From AC-32 sp038237925 (GTDB lineage: Bacteria > Actinomycetota > Thermoleophilia > Gaiellales > Gaiellaceae), in contig JBBRYF010000004.1 of the NCBI GenBank assembly GCA_038237925.1, positions 62,001 through 126,000 on the forward strand: a DNA stretch of 64,000 bases. Direction: 5' to 3'. The notes beneath the pieces are model-generated. The model was given only the letters and a program-made list of their open reading frames with translations. It did no database searches and was not told the origin of the DNA. Position numbers and translations under genes: made by a program. This document shows positions 44,159 through 52,268 of the stretch, piece after piece; the stretch's first letter is position 1, and every line of letters starts with the position of its first letter.

Positions 44159-45514
44159 ATGCGCGCCCAGGTGTTCGAGATCGTCTTTGCGGGAGCGGTC
44201 GTGGCGGTCTTCGGGTCGACCGTTGCGGCGCTCGCCGGCCGCGCGTCGCGCACATTGCTCGTCACGATAGGAGGCTTGGTCGCGACCGCAACTGCGGCCG
44301 GCTGGGTCGCGTTCGCGCTCAAGCCGAGCCGGGAGCTCGCCGTGGCCGCCGGCGGCTTGACCGTCTGCGCCGCCCTGCAACTTGGGACCCTGGCGCTGAA
44401 GGGCCTGGTCGCGCAGGCCCGAGACGTCGACCTCCGGCTGCGTGAGGCCGAGGATCGGTTCGACACCGTCGTAGCGGCCGAGGTCGAGACGCGCGCGGCC
44501 GAGCTCGAACGCACCCTTGCGCGTGCGCGCGCCGACTCGCTCTCGAAGCTCGTAGGTGAGGAGCGGAAGATCGCCGAGGAGCGGCGGCTCGCCCTCGCCG
44601 AGCGGGAGCACAGGGCCGGCTCGGAGCTGAGCGAGGCATTCGGCAGCGTCCAGCACCGCATCGGCCAGCGCCTGTCCGAGGTCGCGAACGATCTCGAGCG
44701 CGCCGAGCAGGCGCTCTCCGCACAGCTCACGACGCTCGCACAGCGGCAGCGACAGCTGATGGCGGAGGCCGAGTCGAGGATCGCGCTCGACACCGAGCGG
44801 CTCGACGCGGCCAGCGAGGAACAACGCGAGCGGCTCACGGTGCTCGAGGGGCAGTTCGCGAAGACCTCCGACGAGATCGCCGAGCAGGCCCGCGAGCAAC
44901 TCGAGTCGCACGAGCGCGACCGCCGCCGGGCCCTGCACGAGGTGGCCGAGCGTCTGCGCCAGCGCGAGCTCGAGCTGCGCGAGCGCGTCGCGACGGAAGA
45001 GGCCGAGGCAATCCAGCGCATCCAGGCCGGATTCGCCGACATCGAGCGGCGGCAGCTCGATCAGCTCAAGCGGGTCGTCGAGCGGACCGCCGACAGCTTC
45101 TCCGAGGCCGTGTCGAAGCAGTTTGCCGAGGCCATCCGCACCTCACGCGATGACGCGGCGCAGCGGCTCTCGCGCGAGCTCGACCGCGCCGTCGCCCACT
45201 TCTCGAAAGAGGCGCAAGGCGTTCTGGCCGAGAGGCTCGCGCACGTGGCCGACGCGGGCGGCCAGCGGCTCGAGCGCAAGCTCTCGCAGATCGGCAACAC
45301 GCTCGAGCACGAGCGCGACGAGCTCGTCGCGGAGCTCCGGCGGCGGATCGTCGACGCTGAGGTCGAGCTCCGCTCGCAGGTCCAGGCGCTCGCCGCGGAC
45401 GCAGAGGCGGAGCGCACTGTTCTGAACACGCGCCTCCATGACCTCCAGCGGCGAATCGACGAGGCGCTCAGCGAGGCGGGGTCGAGATTGGCGCCCACGT
45501 TTCGGGGGAACTGA
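44159..45514 (+). CDS. Membrane-anchored coiled-coil protein
   Basis: 451 residues. Two N-terminal membrane helices (VFEIVFAGAVVAVFGSTVAA; LVTIGGLVATATAAGWVAFAL) and a third hydrophobic segment are followed by more than 300 residues of charged heptad repeats, predicted to form a long coiled coil. TAGCAT lies 7 nt before the ATG at 44159, so I prefer it to the ATG at 44150. The function is unknown; RmuC-like and cytoskeletal roles are possible, but no nuclease motif is seen. Confidence 0.75.
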   Translation: MRAQVFEIVFAGAVVAVFGSTVAALAGRASRTLLVTIGGLVATATAAGWVAFALKPSRELAVAAGGLTVCAALQLGTLALKGLVAQARDVDLRLREAEDRFDTVVAAEVETRAAELERTLARARADSLSKLVGEERKIAEERRLALAEREHRAGSELSEAFGSVQHRIGQRLSEVANDLERAEQALSAQLTTLAQRQRQLMAEAESRIALDTERLDAASEEQRERLTVLEGQFAKTSDEIAEQAREQLESHERDRRRALHEVAERLRQRELELRERVATEEAEAIQRIQAGFADIERRQLDQLKRVVERTADSFSEAVSKQFAEAIRTSRDDAAQRLSRELDRAVAHFSKEAQGVLAERLAHVADAGGQRLERKLSQIGNTLEHERDELVAELRRRIVDAEVELRSQVQALAADAEAERTVLNTRLHDLQRRIDEALSEAGSRLAPTFRGN

Positions 45515-45578
45515 GCGCGGCAAACGCCAACTTCCACGGGCAGGGTTCGTCTAGGACAAGTCGAACACCGGGACGCCA

Positions 45579-45773
45579 ATGACGCAGATCGCCGAGACAC
45601 CCAGGGACGAACAGGCGAAAGTCGAGAGCTGGCGCCTGCACGTGCTGATGGAGGCCGGGTACCCGCTGCCGCTGGCGGAGAAGATCGCCCACAGCGACGC
45701 CGACCTGCACCACGCGGCGGATCTGCTCACGCAGGGCTGCTCGCCGGAGACGGCCGCCGAGATCCTGATTTAG
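45579..45773 (+). CDS. Small helical protein, unknown function
   Basis: 64 residues, compact and helical (SWRLHVLMEAGYPLPLAEKI, HHAADLLTQGCSPETAAEIL). It looks like a small folded domain rather than chance translation. Not recognised. A repeat element begins 3 bp after its stop codon. Confidence 0.7.
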   Translation: MTQIAETPRDEQAKVESWRLHVLMEAGYPLPLAEKIAHSDADLHHAADLLTQGCSPETAAEILI

Positions 45774-45776
45774 TAG

Positions 45777-45830
45777 GAGGGCTCGACGAAACACCGGCGA
45801 TGCTCTCGGGCGGCGTTCCGTCAAGCCCTC
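45777..45830. repeat. Inverted-repeat element, short form (54 bp)
   Basis: The left arm GAGGGCTCGACGAAAC (45777-45792) pairs with the right arm GTTCCGTCAAGCCCTC (45815-45830), with two mismatches. It has the same arms as the 103-bp copy at 19198, with a shorter middle, so it looks like an internal-deletion derivative. It lies between the small gene at 45579 and xseA. Confidence 0.75.
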
Positions 45831-45849
45831 CCACCGTATCCTGGGCCTC

Positions 45850-46998
45850 GTGAAGGTCGAGGCGATCGAGTACGGCGACCGCAAGGTCTTCTCCGTCGGC
45901 GCCTTCAACCGCGGCGTCTCGTCCTGGCTCGCGCGGCTGCCGACGGTCTGGGTCGAGGGCGAGGTCACCGAGCTGCGTCGGTCGGCGCGCTGGGCGAGCG
46001 TCTTCTTCACGCTCAAGGACCCGCAGGACGGCTCGTGCCTCGGCGTCTCGATGGCGAGAGGCCAGTTCGACGCGCTTCAGCTCGAGCTTGCCGACGGCAA
46101 CCGCGTCCACGCGTTCGGCCGGCCGGAGCTCTTCGAGGCGCGTGGCGAGTTCCGCCTACGCGCGCTCTCGCTCGAGCGCTTCGGTCTCGGCGACCATCTC
46201 GCCGCGCTCGAGCGGCTGAAGAAGACGCTCGCCGGCGAGGGGCTGTTCGCGGCGGAGCGGAAGCGCCCGCTGCCGCTGCTCCCTGCGCGGATCGGCCTCG
46301 TCACGGGCAACGACGCCGCGGCGAAGCGCGACGTGCTCACCGCGGTCACGACCCGTTTCCCGCCGGCCAATGTGCTCGTCGCGGAAACCTACGTGCAGGG
46401 TCCGCGCGCCGCGGGCGCCGTCGTGGAGGCCCTGCGCGCGCTCTGCCGCGAGGGAGTCGACGTGCTCGTCGTCGCGCGCGGCGGCGGCAGCTTCGAAGAC
46501 CTGCTTCCGTTCAGCGACGAACGTCTCGTCCGCGCGATCGCCGAGTGTCCGGTTCCCGTCGTCAGCGCGGTCGGACACGAGCAGGACACGCCGCTCTGCG
46601 ACCTCGCCGCCGACGTGCGTGCCTCGACGCCCAGCGTCGCGGGCCGACTCGTCGTGCCCGACCTCGCGCAGCTACTGGAGCGGCTCGACCGCTCGCGCTC
46701 CGGCCTCGAGCGGGGCACGCGCCGGAGCCTGGACCGCGAGCGGCAGCGTCTCGATCGCGCGCACGAGCGCTTCGGCCGCGCCCCGCGGCTGCTCGTGGAG
46801 CGAGGCCGCGCGCGGCTCGACCAGACCGCGGGCCGGCTCCGCGCGCTCTCGCCGAAGGCGACCCTCGAGCGCGGGTACGCAATCGTGCGTGCGAACGACG
46901 AGATCGTCCGCTCGGGCGGTGCAGTCGAGCCCGGCGAACACGTCGACGTCGAGCTGGCCGAAGGCGGCTTCGGCGCGCGCGTCGAGGAGACGAGATGA
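45850..46998 (+). CDS. xseA: Exodeoxyribonuclease VII large subunit
   Basis: 382 residues. The N-terminal OB-fold nucleic-acid-binding domain begins FSVGAFNRGVSSWLARLPTV; the catalytic segment is VARGGGSFEDLLPFSDE. The C-terminal part is a shortened coiled coil. With XseB it degrades single-stranded DNA. TATCCT lies 7 nt before the GTG start (leaderless). The stop overlaps xseB (ATGA). Confidence 0.95.
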   Translation: MKVEAIEYGDRKVFSVGAFNRGVSSWLARLPTVWVEGEVTELRRSARWASVFFTLKDPQDGSCLGVSMARGQFDALQLELADGNRVHAFGRPELFEARGEFRLRALSLERFGLGDHLAALERLKKTLAGEGLFAAERKRPLPLLPARIGLVTGNDAAAKRDVLTAVTTRFPPANVLVAETYVQGPRAAGAVVEALRALCREGVDVLVVARGGGSFEDLLPFSDERLVRAIAECPVPVVSAVGHEQDTPLCDLAADVRASTPSVAGRLVVPDLAQLLERLDRSRSGLERGTRRSLDRERQRLDRAHERFGRAPRLLVERGRARLDQTAGRLRALSPKATLERGYAIVRANDEIVRSGGAVEPGEHVDVELAEGGFGARVEETR

Positions 46999-47189
46999 CC
47001 TTCGAAGAGGCGCAGAAGGAGCTCGAGCAGATCGTCCAGCGGCTCGAAACCGGCGAAGCGCCACTCGACGAGGCGCTGAAGCTCTGGGAGCGAGGCGAGG
47101 AGCTCTACCGCTTCTGCAAGGAGCGCCTAGACACCGCTGAAGGCAAGATCGAAGAGCTTGCAAGTCGCGTTGACGCCGCAAAGCCTTGA
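46995..47189 (+). CDS. xseB: Exodeoxyribonuclease VII small subunit
   Basis: 64 residues, matching the family in size and sequence: MTFEEAQKELEQIVQRLETG, then PLDEALKLWERGEELYRFC. It is helical and forms the multi-copy small subunit around XseA. Overlapping ATGA with xseA. Confidence 0.95.
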   Translation: MTFEEAQKELEQIVQRLETGEAPLDEALKLWERGEELYRFCKERLDTAEGKIEELASRVDAAKP

Positions 47190-47214
47190 TGCGGAAACGC
47201 TTCCTACAAGGGCA

Positions 47215-47270
47215 TCGACCGGCGATTTCAGACGGACGAACGCGCAAAGCGCGCACGTCCTGATGCCGGC
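47215..47270. repeat. 56-bp hairpin repeat, copy 2
   Basis: TCGACCGG...ATTTCAGACGGA, hairpin GGACGAACGCGC-AAA-GCGCGCACGTCC (47234-47260), then TGATGCCGGC. Compared with 25475-25530, the flanks are nearly identical and the stem bases differ in a paired fashion. It lies between xseB and the first cNMP gene, close to that gene's promoter. Confidence 0.75.
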
Positions 47271-47297
47271 ACCCAAGCGGTGCCTTAGAATCGTCAC

Positions 47298-47705
47298 GTG
47301 GCCGAAGCACCGGTAGAGCTCCTGCAGCGGGTGCCGCTGTTCGCCGACTTCGAGAAGGGCGAGCTGGAGCGCCTCGCGCGCTCGTTCAAGCAGCGCACGT
47401 TCGACGAAGGCAGCACGGTCGTGGACGAAGGCAAGACGGGCGCGGGCTTCTTCGTGATCGAAAGCGGCGAGGCATCGGTGTCCGTCCACGGCGCCGGGCG
47501 CGACAAGCTCGGCCCGGGCGACTACTTCGGCGAGATCGCCCTGATCGACGACGGCGCCCGGAGCGCGACCGTCACCGCGGACAGCGAGCTCCGCTGCTAC
47601 GGCCTGACGTCCTGGGAGTTCCGCCCTCTCGTCGAGGGCAACGCCTCGATCGCGTGGAAACTCGTCGAGACGATGGCGAAGCGGCTGCGGGCCGCTCAAA
47701 GCTGA
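47298..47705 (+). CDS. Stand-alone cyclic-nucleotide-binding (cNMP) domain protein
   Basis: 135 residues, a single cNMP-binding fold with no HTH. It starts PVELLQRVPLFADFEKGELE, and the phosphate-binding cassette is YFGEIALIDDGARSATV, with the Glu and Arg that contact cyclic nucleotide. Without a DNA-binding domain it should work by protein contacts. TAGAAT lies 6 nt before the GTG. It overlaps the sigma-factor gene. A close paralog is at 52269. Confidence 0.9.
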   Translation: MAEAPVELLQRVPLFADFEKGELERLARSFKQRTFDEGSTVVDEGKTGAGFFVIESGEASVSVHGAGRDKLGPGDYFGEIALIDDGARSATVTADSELRCYGLTSWEFRPLVEGNASIAWKLVETMAKRLRAAQS

Positions 47706-48274
47706 CCGCGCACACGGTCAACGACGCCGAGCTGGTTTCACGCTGCCGCGCGGGGGATGACGACGCCTGGCGCGAGCTCGTGGACCGGTTCTCGCGCTAC
47801 GTCTTCGCGATCGCGGTGCAGGGCTTCCGCCTCCCGCAACAGGATGCGGAGGACGTCTTCCAGGAGGTTTTCGCGCGCGTCTACGAGCGGCTCGACACAC
47901 TCCGCGAGGACGAGCTCGTGCGCCCCTGGATCGCGCAGCTCACTCGCCGGTTGTGCATCGACCGGCTGCGCGTCGGCTCCCGCGAGTCGGACGCCGACCT
48001 GGACGAGCTCCCGGAAGTGGCCGCAGACGACGTGCTCACGTCCCTCGAGGAGGCCTTCGACGTGCACGAGGCGATGGGCGAGCTTCCCGAGACCTGTCAG
48101 CAGATCCTCGACCGCTTCTTCGCCCGTGACGAGAGCTACCGGACGATCGGCGACAGCCTCGGATTGCCCGCGGGGACGATCGCCAGCCGCCTCTCGCGCT
48201 GCCTCGACAAGCTTCGTGACGCGTTCGAGGGAAGAAATGCACCCGCCGCTCCGTCTGGTGGACAGGTGACGTGA
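47654..48274 (+). CDS. ECF-type RNA polymerase sigma factor
   Basis: Region 2 is visible as ELVDRFSRYVFAIAVQGF and QQDAEDVFQEVFARVYERL; region 4 as LPETCQQILDRFFARDESY and GLPAGTIASRLSRCLDKLR. From the GTG at 47654 it has 206 residues. The first 16 residues overlap the cNMP gene, so a CTG at 47702, in a CTGA overlap with that gene's stop, is an alternative start. No membrane anti-sigma gene with a zinc motif is seen nearby. Confidence 0.9.
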   Translation: METRRDDGEAAAGRSKLTAHTVNDAELVSRCRAGDDDAWRELVDRFSRYVFAIAVQGFRLPQQDAEDVFQEVFARVYERLDTLREDELVRPWIAQLTRRLCIDRLRVGSRESDADLDELPEVAADDVLTSLEEAFDVHEAMGELPETCQQILDRFFARDESYRTIGDSLGLPAGTIASRLSRCLDKLRDAFEGRNAPAAPSGGQVT

Positions 48275-48528
48275 TGACTGCTTACGACGAACAGCGACTG
48301 GGACGACTGATCGGGATGCTTCCCCCGGCGCCTGAAGGCTGGGTGCGCGCGGCTCAGGAGCTCCCGACCGCCCGCCGCGGGCTCGACCAGCTCGTCGCAC
48401 GGGCCGAGGCCGACGCGGCCTACCGCGCCACGGTTCTCGCCGATCTCGAGCGCGCGCTGCAGGCCGAGGGCGTCGAGCCCGAGCCTCGCGTCGTCGAGAA
48501 GGTCCGCCGCCTGCTGGCGAACGACTAG
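48274..48528 (+). CDS. Small helical protein coupled to the sigma factor
   Basis: 84 residues from the ATG at 48274, which shares one base with the sigma-factor stop (TGATG); a GTG at 48271 is also possible. It contains no cysteine and no membrane segment, and is predicted mostly helical (GLDQLVARAEADAAYRATVL). The position suggests a regulator of the sigma factor, but no anti-sigma motif is visible. Confidence 0.7.
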   Translation: MTAYDEQRLGRLIGMLPPAPEGWVRAAQELPTARRGLDQLVARAEADAAYRATVLADLERALQAEGVEPEPRVVEKVRRLLAND

Positions 48529-48549
48529 CCGCCGCCATACGATCCACGC

Positions 48550-49386
48550 GTGGCTCAGGAGCCCGCCGACCTTCCCGACCTTCCCGCGTGGAGCCTCCCG
48601 GCCGGCGCCGGTGACCGCATCGCGATCGGCGTCGACTGGCCGGAGAGCGTCACGCGCGACTGGGCCCTCGGCGGCGCGACGGGTGCAGGCGTGCGCGTCT
48701 GCATCCTCGACAGCGGGATCGAGACAGGCCATCCGCGCGTAGGCGAGATCGACGGCGCCGTCGCCTTTCACAGAGGCGACGACGACGAGATCGAGCTCGA
48801 GGAGGACACCGAGGGCGACCTCTGCGGCCACGGCACGGCGTGTGCCGGCATCGTGCGCCAGCTCGCGCCCGAGTGCAGCCTCTACAGCGCGCGCGTCCTC
48901 GGGGCCGGCTTCAAAGGCAGCGGCCCGGTTCTGCTGGAGGGCCTGCGCTGGGCCGTCGACGAGGGCTTCGAGGTGATCAACATGAGCCTCTCGACCACGA
49001 AGCGGCAATTCGCCGAGTTGCTGCACGAGCTTGCCGACACCGCGTACTTCCGCCGCACCGTGCTCGTCGCGTCGGCCCACAACATGCCCGTCGAGAGCTA
49101 TCCCTGGCGCTTCTCGTCGGTGATCTCGGTCGGCAGCCACGAGGAGACCGATCCGCTGACGTTCTTCTACAACCCGTCACCGCCGGTGGAGTTCTTCGCG
49201 CGCGGCGTGGGCGTCGAGATCGCCTGGCTCGGCGGCGGCTCGATCCTCTCGACGGGAAACAGCTTTGCCACACCGCACATGAGCGGCATCTGCGCGCTGA
49301 TCATGTCCAAGCACCCCGAGCTGACGCCCTTCCAGCTGAAGAGCGTGCTCTACCTGATCGCGAACAACGTGGGAGGAGGACGATGA
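48550..49386 (+). CDS. Cytosolic subtilisin-like serine protease (S8)
   Basis: 278 residues with the full catalytic triad: Asp in VCILDSGIETGHP, His in CGHGTACAGIV, Ser in GNSFATPHMSG, and the oxyanion Asn in SAHNMP. No signal peptide and no propeptide, so it should act inside the cell and may need another control. TACGAT lies 6 nt before the GTG start. It is followed by a tiny frame and a GAF gene, all overlapping. Confidence 0.92.
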   Translation: MAQEPADLPDLPAWSLPAGAGDRIAIGVDWPESVTRDWALGGATGAGVRVCILDSGIETGHPRVGEIDGAVAFHRGDDDEIELEEDTEGDLCGHGTACAGIVRQLAPECSLYSARVLGAGFKGSGPVLLEGLRWAVDEGFEVINMSLSTTKRQFAELLHELADTAYFRRTVLVASAHNMPVESYPWRFSSVISVGSHEETDPLTFFYNPSPPVEFFARGVGVEIAWLGGGSILSTGNSFATPHMSGICALIMSKHPELTPFQLKSVLYLIANNVGGGR

Positions 49387-49553
49387 GCGTCGCTCACTTG
49401 AGGTTCGCTCCCGCGGGTGAAACCATGTTTCCCCCGCGCGCCCCCTTCTTCCTCCAAGTACGCCTCGGCTCCGCCGAGGACTCCCGGAGGGGGCACCTCC
49501 CGGTTCCCCCCATGCCCCCTCCACACGCTCATCGGCCGGAGACCAGGAGATGA
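49383..49553 (+). CDS. 56-codon frame linking the subtilase and GAF genes
   Basis: It begins in an ATGA overlap with the subtilase stop and ends in an ATGA overlap with the GAF start. The peptide (MSVAHLRFAPAGETM...RPETRR) is Pro/Arg-rich and does not look folded. The DNA contains perfect hairpins such as CCTCGGC/GCCGAGG (near 49468-49484) and GGAGG/CCTCC, so it may be an inserted repeat that kept the frame. Either a coupling peptide or no protein at all. Confidence 0.4.
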   Translation: MSVAHLRFAPAGETMFPPRAPFFLQVRLGSAEDSRRGHLPVPPMPPPHAHRPETRR

Positions 49554-50188
49554 GCGACCTGAGAGCCGCCGTCGCGGCCGGTGCGCTGGGATCCGAGGAG
49601 AGCTACCGCGAGCTGCTGCAGTCGATCGTCGAGGTCGCGCGGGCGATCTTCGGCGCCCGGGCCTCGTCGGTGTTCCTCTTCGAGGAGGAATCCGACGAGC
49701 TCGTCTTCGAGGCCGTCGCCGGCGAGGGGGCCGACGAGCTGATCGGCAAGCGGTTCCCGTCGAGCACCGGAATCGCCGGCTGGGTGCTCGTCACGCGGCA
49801 GCCGCTCGTGGTCGAGGAGCTCGACAAGGATCCGCGCTTCTCGAGAGAGACCGCCGAGTCGACGGGCTTCGTGCCCAAGGGACTGATGGCCGTCCCGCTG
49901 CTGCACGAGGATCGCGCCCTCGGCGTGCTCGAGGTGCTCGACCGGCCGCAGCAGGCCGCGTTCTCGCTGGCCGAGATGGAGCTCCTGGGCCTCTTTGCCA
50001 GCGAGGCGGCGATCGCGCTCGATCTGCTGCAGAAGGCGCGGGCCGCGCGGGCGGTGCTGGAGCAGGAGGGCGGCGAGGCCGACGCACTCGCCCGCTTCGC
50101 GGCGCGGCTGGACGAGGCAGACGAGGAAAAGCGCGAGGCCGCGCTGCAGCTACTCGACGCGCTAGGAAAACTTCTCCGGGAACGCTGA
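49550..50188 (+). CDS. GAF-domain sensor protein
   Basis: 212 residues. One GAF domain (about residues 18-160: SYRELLQSIVEVARAIFGAR, IGKRFPSSTGIAGWVLVTRQ, GLMAVPLLHEDRALGVLEVL) is followed by a helical tail. No kinase, cyclase or output domain. GAF domains bind cyclic nucleotides or other small ligands, which fits the cNMP-domain neighbours. It ends in a strong terminator. Confidence 0.9.
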   Translation: MSDLRAAVAAGALGSEESYRELLQSIVEVARAIFGARASSVFLFEEESDELVFEAVAGEGADELIGKRFPSSTGIAGWVLVTRQPLVVEELDKDPRFSRETAESTGFVPKGLMAVPLLHEDRALGVLEVLDRPQQAAFSLAEMELLGLFASEAAIALDLLQKARAARAVLEQEGGEADALARFAARLDEADEEKREAALQLLDALGKLLRER

Positions 50189-50212
50189 GAGGGAGCCTCT
50201 CGGCTCCCTCTC
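50187..50212 (+). terminator. Terminator hairpin after the GAF gene
   Basis: GAGAGGGAGCC and GGCTCCCTCTC form a perfect 11-bp stem with a TCTC loop, beginning in the GAF stop codon. It marks the end of the operon. Confidence 0.8.
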
Positions 50213-50243
50213 TAGCTTGGGCTGAGCTCGAAGCCCTGAACCC

Positions 50244-50465
50244 TTAGGCCTTGTGCATGCCCTTGTGCGGGGCGGCCTTGTGCATGTGGCCTTCGACGTC
50301 GTCGCCCTCGTCCTCGGCACCCTTGTGCGGGGCGCCCTTATGGGGGCTGTAATGCGAGTGGCCCTCGACGTCCTCGCCCTGCTCGTCCTTGGCGATGTTG
50401 CGGCCCTTGTTTGCGTGGCCCTCGACGTCCTCGTCGATCCGGGTCTCGCGGTCCTGATCTTCCAT
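50244..50465 (-). CDS. Small His-rich protein with repeated DVEGH motifs
   Basis: 73 residues. A strong ribosome-binding site (GAAGGAGGAAG) sets the ATG at 50465. The sequence has three DVEGH motifs (near residues 14, 33 and 52), each followed by basic/His segments such as HSHYSPHKGAPHKG and HMHKAAPHKGMHK. It is highly hydrophilic and probably disordered; metal binding or a peptide precursor are both possible. It is convergent with the GAF gene and divergent from the MFS-cNMP gene. Confidence 0.75.
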   Translation of the reverse strand: MEDQDRETRIDEDVEGHANKGRNIAKDEQGEDVEGHSHYSPHKGAPHKGAEDEGDDVEGHMHKAAPHKGMHKA

Positions 50466-50575
50466 CGAACTTCCTCCTTCTTCGAACTTCCGGAACCTGA
50501 TCACCTGACGGAGTTCGTGGTCGAAATCTTCCACGCCTCCTTCAAAAACGCAATCTGCCCTGTAATTGTGCGCTC

Positions 50576-52222
50576 GTGGAGCGTTTGCGGGAGCACCTGC
50601 GGGACTCACTTCGCGCCGCGCGTGAAGTGTTTCACAACCCAGCGCTGCGCCGGCTTCAGCTGGCCTGGGCGGGCTCCATCATCGGCAGCTGGGCGTACAC
50701 GATCGCGCTGGTCGTCTTCGCCTACCGCCACGGCGGCGCTTCGGCGGTCGGCCTGATCGGGCTGATCCGCTGGCTGCCGGCGGCGGTCTCCTCCCCGCTC
50801 GCCGCGGTGCTCGGCGATCGCTATCCGCGCGTGCCCGTGATGCTGACGGCGGACCTGCTGCGCGCGGCCGGGCTCGCGGCGATGGCGGCCTGCGTGCTCA
50901 CGCACGCCCCGGTCGCGGCGGTCTACGTCCTCGCCTCGTTCGTGGCCGTGACGACGACCGCGTTCCAGCCCGCACAGGCAGCGCTCCTCCCGTCGCTCGC
51001 GAGCACGCCTGAGGAGCTGACGGCGGCCAACGTGAGCTCGAGCACGCTCGAGGGCCTCGGCTTCTGCGTGGGGCCTGCCCTCGGCGGGATCCTGCTCTCG
51101 GTCTCGAGCGTCTGGGTCGTCTTTGTGGTCACGGCCTCGACCTTCCTCTGGTCGGCGCTGATGCTCGCCCCGCTGCTGCGGATCACCGAGCCGCCGCTCA
51201 CACAGGAGCGGCCGCAGCTGCTGGAGGAAACGACGGCGGGGTTCCGAGCGATCTGGCGAGACCCGCGCCTGCGGCTCGTCGTCAGCCTCTTCTCCGCGCA
51301 GACGCTCGTGAACGGCGCCTTCGGCGTCCTGATCACGGTTTCCGCGTTCCGGCTGCTCCACCTCGGCCCGAGCGGCGTCGGCTACCTGAACACCGCGGTC
51401 GGAGTCGGCGGCGTCATCGGCGGCATCATCTCGCTCGCGCTCGTCGGCCACCGCCGGCTCGCAACGACGTTCGGGATCGCGGTCGCCGGAACGGGCGGTC
51501 CCCTCCTGCTCCTCGGCGGCGTTCCGAATACCGCGGCCGCGCTCGTCGCCTTCGGGCTGATCGGCTTCGCCAACATCATCTGCGACGTGAGCGGCTTCAC
51601 GATCCTGCAGCGGGGGACGCCGAGCGAGGTGCTCGCGCGCGTCTTCGGCGTCCTGCACAGCCTCTTCTACGCCACGGTCGCCATCGGCGCGGTCAGCGCG
51701 CCGCTGCTGATCCACGCCGCCGGCGCGCGCTGGACGCTGGTCGCCGTCGGGTCGCTGCTCCCGATCCTCGCGGTCCTCACGCATGCGAGCCTCGCGCGCC
51801 TGGACGCGGCGCCGGTCGACCAGGAGCGGCTCGGGCTGCTGCGGGCGATCCCGATCTTCTCGCCGCTCTCGCCGCCGGTGCTGGAGCAGCTCGCGACTCG
51901 TCTCGTCCCGGTCGTCGCGAAGGCGGGCGAGGAGATCATCCGCCGCGGCGACCACGGCGACCGCTTCTACGTCGTTCGCTCGGGCGAGGTCGAGGTGCTG
52001 GTCGACGACCGGCCGCCGCGGCGCGAGGGCCAGGGCTCCTACTTCGGCGAGATCGCGCTCTTGCGCGACATGCCGCGTACCGCGACCGTCCGCGCCGCGA
52101 CCGACGTCGAGCTCTATGCGCTCGACCGAGACCACTTCCTCCCCGCAGTGACCGGCCACGGCGACAGCGCCCAGGCGGCGGAGGCCGTGATCGGGTCGCG
52201 CCTGGGCATGTCCGCGGTCTAG
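50576..52222 (+). CDS. MFS transporter fused to a C-terminal cNMP-binding domain
   Basis: 548 residues. Residues 1-405 form a 12-helix MFS exporter of the macrolide-efflux/DHA3 type (VGLIGLIRWLPAAVSSPLAA, LGDRYPRVPVMLTADLLRA). Residues 415-540 are a cNMP domain (LLRAIPIFSPLSPPVLEQL; cassette YFGEIALLRDMPRTATV). The domain likely gates transport in response to a cyclic nucleotide. GTG start. Promoter bases overlap the region upstream of the DVEGH gene. Confidence 0.92.
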   Translation: MERLREHLRDSLRAAREVFHNPALRRLQLAWAGSIIGSWAYTIALVVFAYRHGGASAVGLIGLIRWLPAAVSSPLAAVLGDRYPRVPVMLTADLLRAAGLAAMAACVLTHAPVAAVYVLASFVAVTTTAFQPAQAALLPSLASTPEELTAANVSSSTLEGLGFCVGPALGGILLSVSSVWVVFVVTASTFLWSALMLAPLLRITEPPLTQERPQLLEETTAGFRAIWRDPRLRLVVSLFSAQTLVNGAFGVLITVSAFRLLHLGPSGVGYLNTAVGVGGVIGGIISLALVGHRRLATTFGIAVAGTGGPLLLLGGVPNTAAALVAFGLIGFANIICDVSGFTILQRGTPSEVLARVFGVLHSLFYATVAIGAVSAPLLIHAAGARWTLVAVGSLLPILAVLTHASLARLDAAPVDQERLGLLRAIPIFSPLSPPVLEQLATRLVPVVAKAGEEIIRRGDHGDRFYVVRSGEVEVLVDDRPPRREGQGSYFGEIALLRDMPRTATVRAATDVELYALDRDHFLPAVTGHGDSAQAAEAVIGSRLGMSAV

Positions 52223-52268
52223 CGGCACCCGATTGCGAGCGGTTGGCCAACCCGGTTAGAGTCACGGC

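Noticed and set aside
43087..45042. 651-codon minus-strand frame opposite the methyltransferase and coiled-coil genes
   Set aside because: Composition is Ser/Arg-rich shadow translation; the plus-strand genes have leaderless promoters and coherent products.
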